A stretch of DNA of 44,913 nucleotides from Chitinophagaceae bacterium (lineage in GTDB: Bacteria; Bacteroidota; Bacteroidia; Chitinophagales; Chitinophagaceae): NCBI GenBank assembly GCA_947453295.1, contig CANGGD010000006.1:1-44913 (forward strand), in the 5' to 3' direction. Of this stretch, positions 25,877 through 35,207 are shown one piece after another. Each line of letters begins with the position of its first letter. Positions within the stretch are counted from its first letter, which is position 1. Made by a program: the position numbers and the translations under genes. The notes beneath the pieces are model-generated. The model ran no database searches and had not been told where the DNA came from. It saw only the letters and a program-made list of their open reading frames with translations.

Positions 25877-26467
25877 ATGGCTGGAGGTATAAAAAAATTT
25901 GTTGTTGGTTCATTTGAAGATGAAGCGGTTTTATTTCCCGCAGTAAAAAATGTTCGCAAGGCAGGATATAAAATTCATGATGTTTACACTCCTTTCCCTG
26001 TTCATGGTTTAGATCATGCAATGGGATTAAGAGAAACAAGTTTGCATACAGCAGGATTTATTTTTGCTGCTACTGGAACCACAACAGCATTAAGTTGCAT
26101 TAGCTGGATCTTTACAAAGGATTGGCCTTTAAATATTGGTGGAAAGCCCCATTTTGCAATACCAGCATGGATTCCAATTACTTTCGAATTGACTGTATTG
26201 TTTTCTGCTGTTGGAATGGTGTTAACATTCTGCTACTTGTGTCAATTGTCTCCATTTGTAAAAAAACATCATTTTCATGCAAGAGCTACAGATGATTTAT
26301 TTGTAATGGCTATTGAATGCACAGAAAAAACAAACGAAGCAGAATTAATAAACTTCTTAGAAAAATCAGGTGCACAAGAAGTAAATGTACAAATGGCGGA
26401 AACGGGCTGGTGGATTGGAAGATATGATAGAGAACAAAAATTATACAGAGAAGAATTAGGGTATTAA
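25877..26467 (+). CDS. actD: Alternative Complex III subunit ActD (DUF3341)
   Basis: 196 residues. An N-terminal soluble part begins KKFVVGSFEDEAVLFPAVKN and contains the DUF3341 signature YKIHDVYTPFPVHGLDHAMG. Two membrane segments follow (about 58-82 and 98-125), then a short cytoplasmic ferredoxin-like tail starting HFHARATDDLFVMAIE. ActD is a structural membrane subunit without a cofactor in characterised complexes. Gene order actC-actD-actE is that of other Bacteroidota. Confidence 0.93.
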   Translation: MAGGIKKFVVGSFEDEAVLFPAVKNVRKAGYKIHDVYTPFPVHGLDHAMGLRETSLHTAGFIFAATGTTTALSCISWIFTKDWPLNIGGKPHFAIPAWIPITFELTVLFSAVGMVLTFCYLCQLSPFVKKHHFHARATDDLFVMAIECTEKTNEAELINFLEKSGAQEVNVQMAETGWWIGRYDREQKLYREELGY

Positions 26468-26530
26468 TTTGAAATGATACAAGAGTGTCAAATCAATTTG
26501 AAAAATAAAAAAGATAAAGTGTTTATAATA

Positions 26531-27175
26531 ATGAAAAAAATTGCAGCAATATCGTTACTAGTACTGGGTGCTTGTATTGCAATCGTAAGTTGCGACAGCA
26601 AACGCGAACCTGGTAAAATATATATGCCGGATATGGCTTATAGCAGAGCATATGAAACCTATGCTGGCAGAGACTCTTCGGTTTTTACCAATCATATTGA
26701 TGAAGTTGGCGGCAGTAAAATTTATTATGACAACAATCCGGTTAAAGGAACGATTAAAAGAGGCGAATTGTTTCCTTATACATTGCCAAACGATAGCAAT
26801 GGATACGCAATGAGCGCAATGGTAAAAAATCCATATGACTCTATAAAAATGACTGAAGCCGATTTAAAAGAAGCAGGAAGATTATTTAATATCAATTGTG
26901 CAATTTGTCATGGTGAAAAAGCACAAGGTAATGGTCCAATATCAACATCAGGTAAAATTGGTGGGATAGCAAACTTAACATTAGACAACTATGTAAAAAT
27001 GGCTGATGGTACTATGTTTCATTCTATAGCTTATGGAAAGAACAACATGGGAAGCTACGCATCACAGTTAGATAAAAAACAACGCTGGATGATCATTAAA
27101 TATATTAGAACGCTTCAACCAAAACCAATGGAAGCTTCATCAACAGTAAGTAAAGACAGTACAAAAACAAAATAA
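26531..27175 (+). CDS. actE: Alternative Complex III subunit ActE, monohaem cytochrome c lipoprotein
   Basis: 214 residues from ATG 26531. This start is preferred over an in-frame ATG at 26474 because the lipoprotein signal (MKKIAAISLLVLGACIAIVSC) begins there, with lipobox IVSC. The family-typical EPGKIYMPDMAYSRAYETY follows. A single class I cytochrome c site CAICH starts at residue 123, and the distal Met is probably in the NNMGSYASQL segment. It lies on the periplasmic face next to ActA and is a candidate exit point for electrons to the oxidase. Eleven bases separate it from actF. Confidence 0.93.
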   Translation: MKKIAAISLLVLGACIAIVSCDSKREPGKIYMPDMAYSRAYETYAGRDSSVFTNHIDEVGGSKIYYDNNPVKGTIKRGELFPYTLPNDSNGYAMSAMVKNPYDSIKMTEADLKEAGRLFNINCAICHGEKAQGNGPISTSGKIGGIANLTLDNYVKMADGTMFHSIAYGKNNMGSYASQLDKKQRWMIIKYIRTLQPKPMEASSTVSKDSTKTK

Positions 27176-27186
27176 AGTTTATTTAG

Positions 27187-28455
27187 ATGAATCAACAATT
27201 TGAACTACCAAGCAGTTATAAAAAATGGACATGGGGATTGATAATTGCCGGACTATTAGCTTTGGTGTATGGAATTATTGTGATGCAACCATTTGCCCCA
27301 GTTGCACATCATGCTGCAGAAGGCGCGCAAGATTATAGCGGCACAAGGTTTTGGGCAGTATTGTTACAAAATTCAGTGTTTTGGTTATTGGTTGTAAATG
27401 CATCTATGTTTTTCATTTGTGTTACAACAATGGCAATGGGCGGATGGCAAGTTGCATTAAGAAGAGTGCCAGAAGCTATATCAAGTGTTGTTCCTACTTT
27501 GGGCATCATTACATTTTTAGTGTTAATGGGAATTATTTGGGGTGGTAGAACAGATATTTACATTTGGTTAGATAAAGACTTAGTTCAACACGACCACATC
27601 TTAAAAGGGAAAAGCGGATTTTTAAATCCAACTTTCTTTACCATTTGGTCTGCTATTTCAATTATCATGTGGTGGTTATTAGGCCGTAAAATGAGAAGTT
27701 TAAGTTTAGAGTCTGATAAGAATGGTCAGATGGATTATGCAACAGCAAAAAAATGGATTTTTAAAAATACTGTTTGGGCATCTTTATATTGTGTGTTCTT
27801 TGGTTTATCTGTAGCCTCTACTATTCCGTGGTTGTGGTTGATGAGCATTGATGCACATTGGTTTAGTACCATGTTTAGCTGGTATACTTTTGCAAGCAGT
27901 TTTGTTTCAGGTATGTCACTTGTTGCTTTGTTTATTATCTTTTTAAAGAACAGAGGTCAATTAGAATATGTTACAGAAGAGCATTTACATGATGTAGGTA
28001 AATTCATGTTTGCGTTTTCGGTATTCTGGACATACTTATGGTTCTCTCAATACATGTTGATTTGGTATAGTAATCAACCAGAAGAAACAAAATATTTTAT
28101 CGAAAGAATTGGAACAGCAGATAAATCCGGTCCTTATCACGGATTGTTTTTCCTTAATTTAATTTTAAACTTTTTATGCCCTTTGTTGATATTGATGAAA
28201 AGAGGCGTAAAAAGAAATTGGTCTGCCGTTACTTTTATGGCTGTGTTAATCATATTTGGACATTGGATAGATTTCTATCAAATGGTTATGCCTGGTACTA
28301 TGAAAGAGCATGCAGAAATGATGCCATTTGAATTTGGAATTGGCGCTTTATTTGTTGGAATCATCATGTGGGGTGTTGGAAAATATTTAACTAAACATCC
28401 ATTGTTGATGAAGAATCATCCGTTCATAAAAGAAAGTATGATTCACCATACATAA
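27187..28455 (+). CDS. actF: Alternative Complex III subunit ActF, NrfD-like membrane protein
   Basis: 422 residues with about ten membrane helices, paralogue of ActC in the NrfD-like family. Seen: WGLIIAGLLALVYGI (helix 1), a periplasmic insertion with HHAAEG, GGWQVALRRVPEAISS, PWLWLMSIDAHWFSTMFSWY and WSQYMLIWYSN-like FSQYMLIWYSNQPEE. In known ACIII structures ActF mirrors ActC but lacks the functional quinol site. It is the last act gene; coxB starts 38 bases downstream, so complex III and the oxidase are almost certainly co-transcribed. Confidence 0.93.
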   Translation: MNQQFELPSSYKKWTWGLIIAGLLALVYGIIVMQPFAPVAHHAAEGAQDYSGTRFWAVLLQNSVFWLLVVNASMFFICVTTMAMGGWQVALRRVPEAISSVVPTLGIITFLVLMGIIWGGRTDIYIWLDKDLVQHDHILKGKSGFLNPTFFTIWSAISIIMWWLLGRKMRSLSLESDKNGQMDYATAKKWIFKNTVWASLYCVFFGLSVASTIPWLWLMSIDAHWFSTMFSWYTFASSFVSGMSLVALFIIFLKNRGQLEYVTEEHLHDVGKFMFAFSVFWTYLWFSQYMLIWYSNQPEETKYFIERIGTADKSGPYHGLFFLNLILNFLCPLLILMKRGVKRNWSAVTFMAVLIIFGHWIDFYQMVMPGTMKEHAEMMPFEFGIGALFVGIIMWGVGKYLTKHPLLMKNHPFIKESMIHHT

Positions 28456-28493
28456 TCAATCTGTGTAATTAAGAAAAAGAAAAAATATTTATA

Positions 28494-29558
28494 ATGAAGG
28501 AGTTTTATTTTATAGCGATAGTTGTTATAGTTTTTGTTGTGATTTTTCAAATCGCAAAAGCTAGTGAATATGTAAGTGTTCTTAAAGGCGAGGAAAAATC
28601 TCGTAAACAGAATAACAAAATCAATGCATTTTTGATGATTGCATTTTTAGTGTTTGGGCTATTTGGCGCTTGGTATTGCAATGAACTTTATTTCAGCAAA
28701 ACATTATTCCCTCAAGGGTCAGCTTCTGTAGAAGGGGAAAAAATTGATTTAATGTTGTACATAACCCTAGCCGTTACAGGAAGTGTTTTTATTATTACTC
28801 AAGTATTATTGTTTTGGTTTGTTTTTAATTATCAAGAAAAAGACGGACAAAAAGCATTTTATTTTCCGCACAACAATAAATTAGAATTATTATGGACAAC
28901 TGTTCCAGCTATATTTTTAACGGTGCTTGTTGTTTTTGGATTAAAATATTGGTTTAAAATGACAGCCCCTGCCCCAGCAGATGCAGTTGTTGTTGAAATA
29001 ACAGGTCATCAATTTGCATGGGAAATGAGATACCCTGGAACTGATGGTAAACTTGGAAAGAAAAACTATAAACTATACAATCAACCTTCAGGAAATACAT
29101 TAGGCGTAGATTTTGAAGATCCAGAAAGTTGGGATGATTTACATACTACAGAAATGCATTTACCGGTTGGAAAGTCTGTAAAGCTTGTAATAAATGCAAT
29201 GGATGTCATTCATGATGTTGGTCTTTCTCATTTTAGAATGAAAATGGATGCAGTACCTGGCATACCAACAACCATGTGGTTTACACCAAAGTATACAACA
29301 GAAGAAATGAAGAAAAGAACAGGCAACCCAAACTTTGTTTATGAAATAAGTTGCGATCAAATGTGCGGTAAAGGTCATTTCTCTATGCGTGGTGTAATTG
29401 TTGTAGAAAGCGAAGCGGATTATAAAAACTGGCTTGCTCAACAAAAACCAGAATATCTTACCTTTTATCCAGAAAAAGATCCAACTAATAAAAAAACAGA
29501 AACTGTCGATAGCTCAATGGTAAGTACGCCAATTGCTCAGACTGTTTCAATGAAATAA
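28494..29558 (+). CDS. coxB: cytochrome c oxidase subunit II (CuA protein)
   Basis: 354 residues. Three hydrophobic segments (about 3-20, 43-62 and 86-112) with a fourth near 130-150 precede the cupredoxin domain. The CuA site is complete: CDQMCGKGHFSM gives C287, C291, H295 and M298, with the first His in the DVIHDVGLSHF segment. There is no C-terminal cytochrome c domain, so electrons must come from a separate or ACIII-bound haem (ActA/ActE). An N-terminal extra membrane helix compared with classic CoxB is common in Bacteroidota. It lies 31 bases before coxA. Confidence 0.95.
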   Translation: MKEFYFIAIVVIVFVVIFQIAKASEYVSVLKGEEKSRKQNNKINAFLMIAFLVFGLFGAWYCNELYFSKTLFPQGSASVEGEKIDLMLYITLAVTGSVFIITQVLLFWFVFNYQEKDGQKAFYFPHNNKLELLWTTVPAIFLTVLVVFGLKYWFKMTAPAPADAVVVEITGHQFAWEMRYPGTDGKLGKKNYKLYNQPSGNTLGVDFEDPESWDDLHTTEMHLPVGKSVKLVINAMDVIHDVGLSHFRMKMDAVPGIPTTMWFTPKYTTEEMKKRTGNPNFVYEISCDQMCGKGHFSMRGVIVVESEADYKNWLAQQKPEYLTFYPEKDPTNKKTETVDSSMVSTPIAQTVSMK

Positions 29559-29589
29559 TAAAGACAAAAATCTTAATTCAGACTATACT

Positions 29590-31392
29590 ATGAGTACAGC
29601 TACTTTACACGAAACAACACATCATGACACTCATGGAGATGCTCATCACGATCATCATCACCAAGAGACATTTATAACTAAATATGTTTTTAGTCAAGAC
29701 CATAAAACAATCGCTAAACAATTTTTAGTTACTGGAATTATATGGGCTATAATTGGTGGATTGTTTTCAGTTATTTTCCGTTTACAATTAGCAAACCCAG
29801 AAGCAACTTATCCTTGGTTGGAAGATTTGCTTGGACATTGGGCACAAGGTGGAAAACTACAACCAGAGTTTTATTATGCTTTGGTAACAATGCACGGAAC
29901 TATACTAGTGTTTTTTGTATTAACAGCAGGATTGAGTGGAACATTTGCCAACTTTTTAATTCCATTACAAATTGGTGCAAGAGACATGGCTTCACCAATG
30001 TTAAATATGCTTAGCTATTGGTTTTTCTTTTTGGCTTCTGTGATAATGATGTCATCATTGTTTGTACAAACAGGACCAGCAAGTGGTGGATGGACAATAT
30101 ACCCTCCATTAAGTGCTTTGGGCGATGCTTCATCAGGAAGTAAAATTGGAATGGATTTATGGTTGGTAAGTATGGCTATGTTTATTGTTTCTTCATTACT
30201 TGGAGGATTAAATTATATTTCTACAATATTAAACATGCGTACCAAAGGAATGAGCATGACAAGAATGCCATTAACCATTTGGGCTTTGTTTTTTACAGCT
30301 GTATTAGGTGTATTATCTTTCCCTGTATTATTGTCTGGAGCAATTTTATTATTATTTGATAGAAATTTAGGAACAAGTTTTTACTTAAGTGATATTGTTG
30401 TTGCTGGAAAAATTTTACCAAATGAAGGAGGAAGTGCTATTTTATTTCAACATTTATTCTGGTTCTTAGGTCACCCTGAGGTTTATATAATTCTACTACC
30501 GGCAATGGGTATGTCTTCAGAAATCTTATCAGTTAATAGTCGCAAACCAATATTTGGTTATATGGCAATGGTTGGATCTTTATTCGCTATTACAATTTTG
30601 GCTTTTCTGGTTTGGGCGCATCATATGTTTGTAACAGGATTAAATCCATTCTTGGGTTCTGTATTCGTTTTGTTAACATTATTAATTGCCGTTCCTTCTG
30701 CCATTAAAGTATTCAATTGGTTAACTACTTTATGGAAAGGAAATATCAGATTCACACCTGCCATGATGTTTGCTATTGGATTTGTAAGCTTATTTATCAG
30801 CGGAGGTTTAACAGGAATTTTCTTAGGTAACTCTGCATTAGACATTCACTTACATGATACTTATTTTGTGATTGCGCATTTCCATATAGTAATGGGGGTT
30901 GCCTCATTCTTTGGAATGTTTGCAGGTGTATACCATTGGTATCCTAAAATGTTTGGTCGTTACTTAAATAATACATTGGCTTATATTCATTTTTGGGTAA
31001 CTATTGTTGGTGCGTATTTAATATTCTGGCCAATGCACTATGAAGGATTAGCTGGTATGCCTCGTCGTTACTATGATTTCTCTAACTGGGAATCTTTTAA
31101 AATGTTTGGAAGCTTAAATCAATTTATAAGTATTGTTGCAATGATTGTATTTGCAGTACAAATATTATTTGTAATCAACTTCTTTTATAGTATTTGGAAG
31201 GGAAGAAAGGTAAAGGATTTAAATCCATGGAATGCAAACACATTAGAATGGACAACTCCTTTACGTCCTGGACACGGCAACTGGCCTGGTGATATTCCAG
31301 AAGTACATCGTTGGCCATATGACTATTCAAAAGACGGTAAAGATTTTATTGCACAAGATGTACCAGTTGGTGCAGATGAAAGCAAACATTAA
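29590..31392 (+). CDS. coxA: cytochrome c oxidase subunit I (haem-copper, A1 type)
   Basis: 600 residues, twelve-helix oxidase core that reduces O2 and pumps protons. Ligands seen: H102 (low-spin haem, TMHGT), H295 and Y299 (CuB and cross-linked Tyr in LGHPEVY), H344/H345 (CuB), H430 and H432 (haem a3 and low-spin haem, in FVIAHFHIV). The glutamate of GHPEV puts it in the A1 group. The first 25 residues contain nine histidines, a feature not needed for catalysis. The C-terminal tail (LEWTTPLRPGHGNWP...) is typical of Bacteroidota. It is followed after 6 bases by ctaB with a GTG start. Confidence 0.96.
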   Translation: MSTATLHETTHHDTHGDAHHDHHHQETFITKYVFSQDHKTIAKQFLVTGIIWAIIGGLFSVIFRLQLANPEATYPWLEDLLGHWAQGGKLQPEFYYALVTMHGTILVFFVLTAGLSGTFANFLIPLQIGARDMASPMLNMLSYWFFFLASVIMMSSLFVQTGPASGGWTIYPPLSALGDASSGSKIGMDLWLVSMAMFIVSSLLGGLNYISTILNMRTKGMSMTRMPLTIWALFFTAVLGVLSFPVLLSGAILLLFDRNLGTSFYLSDIVVAGKILPNEGGSAILFQHLFWFLGHPEVYIILLPAMGMSSEILSVNSRKPIFGYMAMVGSLFAITILAFLVWAHHMFVTGLNPFLGSVFVLLTLLIAVPSAIKVFNWLTTLWKGNIRFTPAMMFAIGFVSLFISGGLTGIFLGNSALDIHLHDTYFVIAHFHIVMGVASFFGMFAGVYHWYPKMFGRYLNNTLAYIHFWVTIVGAYLIFWPMHYEGLAGMPRRYYDFSNWESFKMFGSLNQFISIVAMIVFAVQILFVINFFYSIWKGRKVKDLNPWNANTLEWTTPLRPGHGNWPGDIPEVHRWPYDYSKDGKDFIAQDVPVGADESKH

Positions 31393-31398
31393 TAATAA

Positions 31399-32313
31399 GT
31401 GCAGGAAAAAAAGACCATATCCAATTCAATATCATTTGTATTGGCAAGCAAAGTGAAAGATTATTTTTTATTGATAAAATTCACTTTGAGTTTTATGGTT
31501 GTTTTTAGTACAGTAATAAGTTACTTACTAGCACCCAATATCAGTTTTAATCTGATACAAGTTCTTTTACTTTTTGTAGGTGGTATTTTGGTTACAGGAG
31601 CCGCTAATACGATTAATCAAATTCTTGAAAAAGATACAGATTCAATGATGAAGCGAACGGCTAACAGGCCTATTGCTAGTGGCAGAATGTCTAAAGGTGA
31701 AGCATGGTCTTTTGCAGGAATTGCTGGTACAATTGGAATTGCCATCATGTACACCTTTAGTTCGGAAGCTGCTTGGTTAAGTTTATTTAGTTTAGTGTTA
31801 TATGGCTTTGTTTATACACCATTAAAAAAAATAAATTCAATAGCAGTATTAGTAGGCGCAATACCTGGAGCGCTTCCTTGTTTAATTGGATGGGTGGCGA
31901 GTTTCGGAAGTGGTAATGATAATTGGATAGGCGGCTGGATATTATTTGCTATTCAATTTTTATGGCAATTCCCACATTTTTGGGCTATTGCTTGGGTAGC
32001 ACATAAAGATTATAGTTCAGCTGGTTTCAAATTATTACCAAGCGATAAAGGTCCAACTAAATTTACAGCGATTCAAACAATCATGTATAGTGCCTTGATG
32101 ATACCTGTAGGAATAACACCTTACATGTTTCAAATTTCAGGAGAAACAAGCATGTGGATTTTATTAGCATGCAATTTGTTTATGGTTTATAAGAGCGTTT
32201 TGTTGTATATCAATATGGATATACCTTCCGCTAGAAAATTAATGTTCAGTTCTTATTTTTATTTGATGATTGTTTTTTTGAGTTTATATGCCGATAAAAT
32301 AAAACTCAACTAA
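31399..32313 (+). CDS. ctaB: protohaem IX farnesyltransferase (haem O synthase)
   Basis: 304-residue UbiA-family membrane prenyltransferase that adds farnesyl to haem b to give haem O, precursor of haem A for the oxidase. The prenyl-diphosphate/Mg site N-x-x-x-E-x-D-x-D is seen as NQILEKDTDSMMKRTANRP, and the second Asp-rich loop as HKDYSSAGFKLLP. About eight or nine membrane helices. The start is GTG at 31399; no ATG is available before the first helix. Six bases from coxA. Confidence 0.93.
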   Translation: MQEKKTISNSISFVLASKVKDYFLLIKFTLSFMVVFSTVISYLLAPNISFNLIQVLLLFVGGILVTGAANTINQILEKDTDSMMKRTANRPIASGRMSKGEAWSFAGIAGTIGIAIMYTFSSEAAWLSLFSLVLYGFVYTPLKKINSIAVLVGAIPGALPCLIGWVASFGSGNDNWIGGWILFAIQFLWQFPHFWAIAWVAHKDYSSAGFKLLPSDKGPTKFTAIQTIMYSALMIPVGITPYMFQISGETSMWILLACNLFMVYKSVLLYINMDIPSARKLMFSSYFYLMIVFLSLYADKIKLN

Positions 32314-32341
32314 AATAAAAAAATTAAACAGCTAAGCAGCA

Positions 32342-32908
32342 ATGGAAACAGAGGCGATACAACCAAGAAATAAAATTCATCCACACAAATTCACTTTGTG
32401 GGTTGGAATTGGTAGCATTGTAATGATGTTTGCTGGTTTAACAAGTGCTTATATTGTTAAACGCAACCAAGCGGGTTGGCATACATTTGAATTACCAATC
32501 GCGTTTTGGTATAGTACAGTTGTAATTTTATTAAGTAGCGTAACCATTCATCTTTCATTGAAAGCATTCAAAGAAAGATACATGTTGAAGTATAGAAGAT
32601 TAATGTTGGCAACACTAATACTTGGATTATTGTTTGTTGCAACTCAGTTCATTGGATTTACGGAGTTCTGGAAAACAGGTATGACATTACAAGCAAATGT
32701 TGCATTCTCGTTTTTATATGTAATTGTTGGATTACATGGACTTCATGTTATTGGTGGGGTTTTAGGATTAATAATCATGTTATTAAAAACCTTTAGCACT
32801 AAAAAAAGAAATTATAGCATTGTGTCGGTAGAATTAATGTTAACCTATTGGCATTTTGTAGATATACTTTGGATTTATTTACTTGTTTTTTTGATAATTA
32901 TCAGATAG
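32342..32908 (+). CDS. cytochrome c oxidase subunit III-like protein (short paralogue)
   Basis: 188 residues, five membrane helices, haem-copper oxidase subunit III family. Seen: TSAYIVKRNQAGWHTFELPIAFWYST, FTEFWKTGMTLQ (short segments of the family), GLHGLHVIGGVLGLI and the C-terminal LTYWHFVDILWIYLLVF, with the family His residues. Bacteroidota oxidase operons commonly carry two subunit III genes; this is the shorter. It probably stabilises subunit I and proton uptake. Lies 28 bases after ctaB. Confidence 0.9.
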   Translation: METEAIQPRNKIHPHKFTLWVGIGSIVMMFAGLTSAYIVKRNQAGWHTFELPIAFWYSTVVILLSSVTIHLSLKAFKERYMLKYRRLMLATLILGLLFVATQFIGFTEFWKTGMTLQANVAFSFLYVIVGLHGLHVIGGVLGLIIMLLKTFSTKKRNYSIVSVELMLTYWHFVDILWIYLLVFLIIIR

Positions 32909-32939
32909 CAATAAAAAATTAAAGTAAAATAGAAAAAGC

Positions 32940-32967
32940 AAAATTTTGATTTTAAAATTTTGATTTT
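32940..32967 (+). repeat. 14-bp direct repeat, two copies
   Basis: AAAATTTTGATTTT occurs twice head to tail (32940-32953, 32954-32967) in the 84-base gap between the two subunit III genes. Probably a local duplication; no function is suggested. Confidence 0.85.
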
Positions 32968-32992
32968 GTAATAAAAGTTAATTTGAATAATT

Positions 32993-33880
32993 ATGGAATC
33001 AACAGCAATTCCTTCAGGAACAAAATGGTGGAGTGGTGGAAAAAGCCCATTCAACGTCAGTTACGGAAAAGTAATGATGTGGTATTTTTTAATGAGTGAT
33101 GCCTTTACATTTGGTGCATTTCTTATCAGTTATGGCACGATTCGTTTTAGTGTAAATCATTGGGCAGATCCTAACCATGTATTTAATTCTTTCCCATTTG
33201 CTGGTCATGCAAATCTTCCATTAGCTTTTGTTAGTTTAATGACATTTATTTTGATTTTTAGCTCCGTTACTATGGTGTTGGCTGTGCATGAAGGACACCA
33301 CATGAATAAAAAAGGAGTAGAAAAATACATGATCTTGACAATTATTGGTGGCCTTGCTTTCTTGGGTTGTCAGGCTTGGGAGTGGACTCACTTATTAACT
33401 GGAGAACATGTTGCAATGTTAGGAGATGGAACATTAAGTGTATTGCCAACTACAGTTAAAATGAATCCTTGGGGAGAAGCATTATCCAATACAGAATTGA
33501 TGGGCGCATTACAAAAAACCTCTCATCAACAATTGGTAGCCATTGCCTCAACTTTACATCATGGTGGAGCAGAAGCAGCAACTCATCATGCCGCATCAAG
33601 CTTAACAAATCAAGAATTAATAAATCAAATCGCTTCTTCAGGATTGCATGCAACTCATACTGGACCAATTGCATTCGGAGGATATTTTTTTGGTATCACT
33701 GGATTCCATGGATTTCACGTATTCAGTGGAGTTATAATTAATATTGTAATGTACATCAAAACTAAATTAGGTCATTTTGATCAAAGAGGTCATTATGAAA
33801 TGATTGAAAAAGCTGGATTATACTGGCATTTCGTGGATTTAGTTTGGGTTTTCGTATTCTTATGTTTTTACCTAGTTTAA
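32993..33880 (+). CDS. coxC: cytochrome c oxidase subunit III (long paralogue with insertion)
   Basis: 295 residues. N-terminal half has KWWSGGKSPFNVSYGKVMMWYF and TFGAFLISYGTIRF; the C-terminal part has GITGFHGFHVFSGV and AGLYWHFVDLVWVFVFLCFY, the subunit III signature. Between them, about residues 135-225, sits a soluble insertion rich in histidine (HHGGAEAATHH and nearby), predicted to face the periplasm. It belongs to the same operon; coxD follows after 24 bases. Confidence 0.92.
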   Translation: MESTAIPSGTKWWSGGKSPFNVSYGKVMMWYFLMSDAFTFGAFLISYGTIRFSVNHWADPNHVFNSFPFAGHANLPLAFVSLMTFILIFSSVTMVLAVHEGHHMNKKGVEKYMILTIIGGLAFLGCQAWEWTHLLTGEHVAMLGDGTLSVLPTTVKMNPWGEALSNTELMGALQKTSHQQLVAIASTLHHGGAEAATHHAASSLTNQELINQIASSGLHATHTGPIAFGGYFFGITGFHGFHVFSGVIINIVMYIKTKLGHFDQRGHYEMIEKAGLYWHFVDLVWVFVFLCFYLV

Positions 33881-33904
33881 ATTAATTTATAATCAAGATA
33901 TTTT

Positions 33905-34330
33905 ATGTCAGCACATTCAAAAATTTCATCTCCAGAAATTACTTTTCAACCAGATCATTCTGGAGGAACAAAAAAAATATGGAAAATATTTTGGGTTCTT
34001 TCTATTCTTACAATAATAGAATTAGGATTAGGTTATTTTCTGTATGATCAACACGGTAAAATTTCTGAAGCTTTAGTATTGTCTACAAAATGTGCAATCG
34101 CTATTTTGACTTTAGCAAAAGCTTATTACATTGTTTCTGTTTTTATGCACCTTGGTGATGAAATAAGAAATTTGATAATGACAATTGTTGTTCCTTTAGT
34201 TTTATTTGTTTGGTTTATTATTGCATTTCTTAGCGATGGAAATAGTTGGAAAAACTTAAGAAATACTTCAGCAGGCAGTAGACCTAATCAAATAGAACAA
34301 ACAGAAAAATCAGCACACGAAGCAAAATAA
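33905..34330 (+). CDS. cytochrome c oxidase subunit IV
   Basis: 141 residues with three membrane helices (about 28-48, 59-80 and 90-112), prokaryotic cytochrome c oxidase subunit IV type. The KAYYIVSVFMHLGDE segment between helices two and three is characteristic. The N- and C-terminal ends are soluble. It is the last structural oxidase gene and is followed at once by a strong terminator (34351-34388). Confidence 0.88.
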   Translation: MSAHSKISSPEITFQPDHSGGTKKIWKIFWVLSILTIIELGLGYFLYDQHGKISEALVLSTKCAIAILTLAKAYYIVSVFMHLGDEIRNLIMTIVVPLVLFVWFIIAFLSDGNSWKNLRNTSAGSRPNQIEQTEKSAHEAK

Positions 34331-34350
34331 ATTTTTTTTAAAAATATTAT

Positions 34351-34388
34351 AAACCATCGTTTGCATTCATACAACGATGGTTTTTTGT
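34351..34388 (+). terminator. intrinsic terminator after oxidase subunit IV
   Basis: Eleven-bp perfect stem AAACCATCGTT (34351-34361) / AACGATGGTTT (34373-34383), 11-base loop, followed by a T-rich run (to 34388 and beyond). It should end most act-cox transcripts, leaving the SCO gene to read-through or its own promoter. The right arm contains an ATG (34377) in frame with the SCO gene. Confidence 0.9.
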
Positions 34389-34409
34389 TTTATTTTAATT
34401 ACTCAAACT

Positions 34410-35207
34410 TTGAATAAAAAAACAGTATTTGCCCTTATTATAGCCATTGCATTACCGCTTTCAGGTTATTGGATTATGAAGTATTATAGCCAAACAGCTG
34501 TGAATATGCCACCTCATTATTTTTACGACAGCATTGTTATAAAAGAAAGAAGAGGGAAATCGTATAACGATACTTTATGGCACAAGGTAAAAAACGTAAC
34601 ATTCACTAATCAGCTCGGAAAAAAAGTTTCTTTGGATGATTTACACGGAAAGATATTAGTGGTTGATTTCTTTTTTTCTCACTGTCCTAGTATTTGTCCA
34701 GGTATGGCGCAATCAATGAAAAAACTTCAACAATCATTTCAACAAAATCCAGATATTGTTCAATTCATCAGCATAAGTGTAGATCCAGAACATGATGGCG
34801 TTTCACAATTAAGACAATTCGCTGATCGCTTTAATGTAAATCACGACTCCTGGTGGTTTTTAACAGGCAACAAAGCAGACATTTATGATTTTGCTTTACA
34901 AGAAATGAAAGCAAGTATTGCAGACAGTGAAGTAGACACTGCTTTTATACATACAGAAAACTTCTTCTTATTAGATACCAACAGAGTAATTAGAGGATGG
35001 TACAATGGTTTTGATACTTTAGCTCAAGCTAGATTAGCAAGCGACATACCTACAATCATGTTGGAAAAAGACAAAACAAGTCCATCTATTTTCAGAGAAT
35101 TTATTCCATATCTCCCAGTCATTTTTATTGGAATCGGATTAACCATATTACTTGTAAGTTTGTTAAACAAAAAAAAATCTAAATACAATGTTGACTCCTA
35201 CTTTTAA
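34410..35207 (+). CDS. SCO1/SenC-family copper chaperone
   Basis: 265 residues from a TTG at 34410. An in-frame ATG at 34377 lies inside the terminator stem, so it is an unlikely start; from TTG the protein begins LNKKTVFALIIAIALPLSGYW (as Met), a normal membrane anchor. The thioredoxin-like domain has the copper/redox motif CPSIC (C92 and C96) in FFFSHCPSICPGM, the ISVDPEHDG segment and the conserved His in FIHTENFFLLD. A second membrane helix lies near the C-terminus (PYLPVIFIGIGLTILLVSLL). It loads copper into CuA of CoxB. Its 3' end overlaps the DUF420 gene by 20 bases. Confidence 0.9.
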   Translation: MNKKTVFALIIAIALPLSGYWIMKYYSQTAVNMPPHYFYDSIVIKERRGKSYNDTLWHKVKNVTFTNQLGKKVSLDDLHGKILVVDFFFSHCPSICPGMAQSMKKLQQSFQQNPDIVQFISISVDPEHDGVSQLRQFADRFNVNHDSWWFLTGNKADIYDFALQEMKASIADSEVDTAFIHTENFFLLDTNRVIRGWYNGFDTLAQARLASDIPTIMLEKDKTSPSIFREFIPYLPVIFIGIGLTILLVSLLNKKKSKYNVDSYF

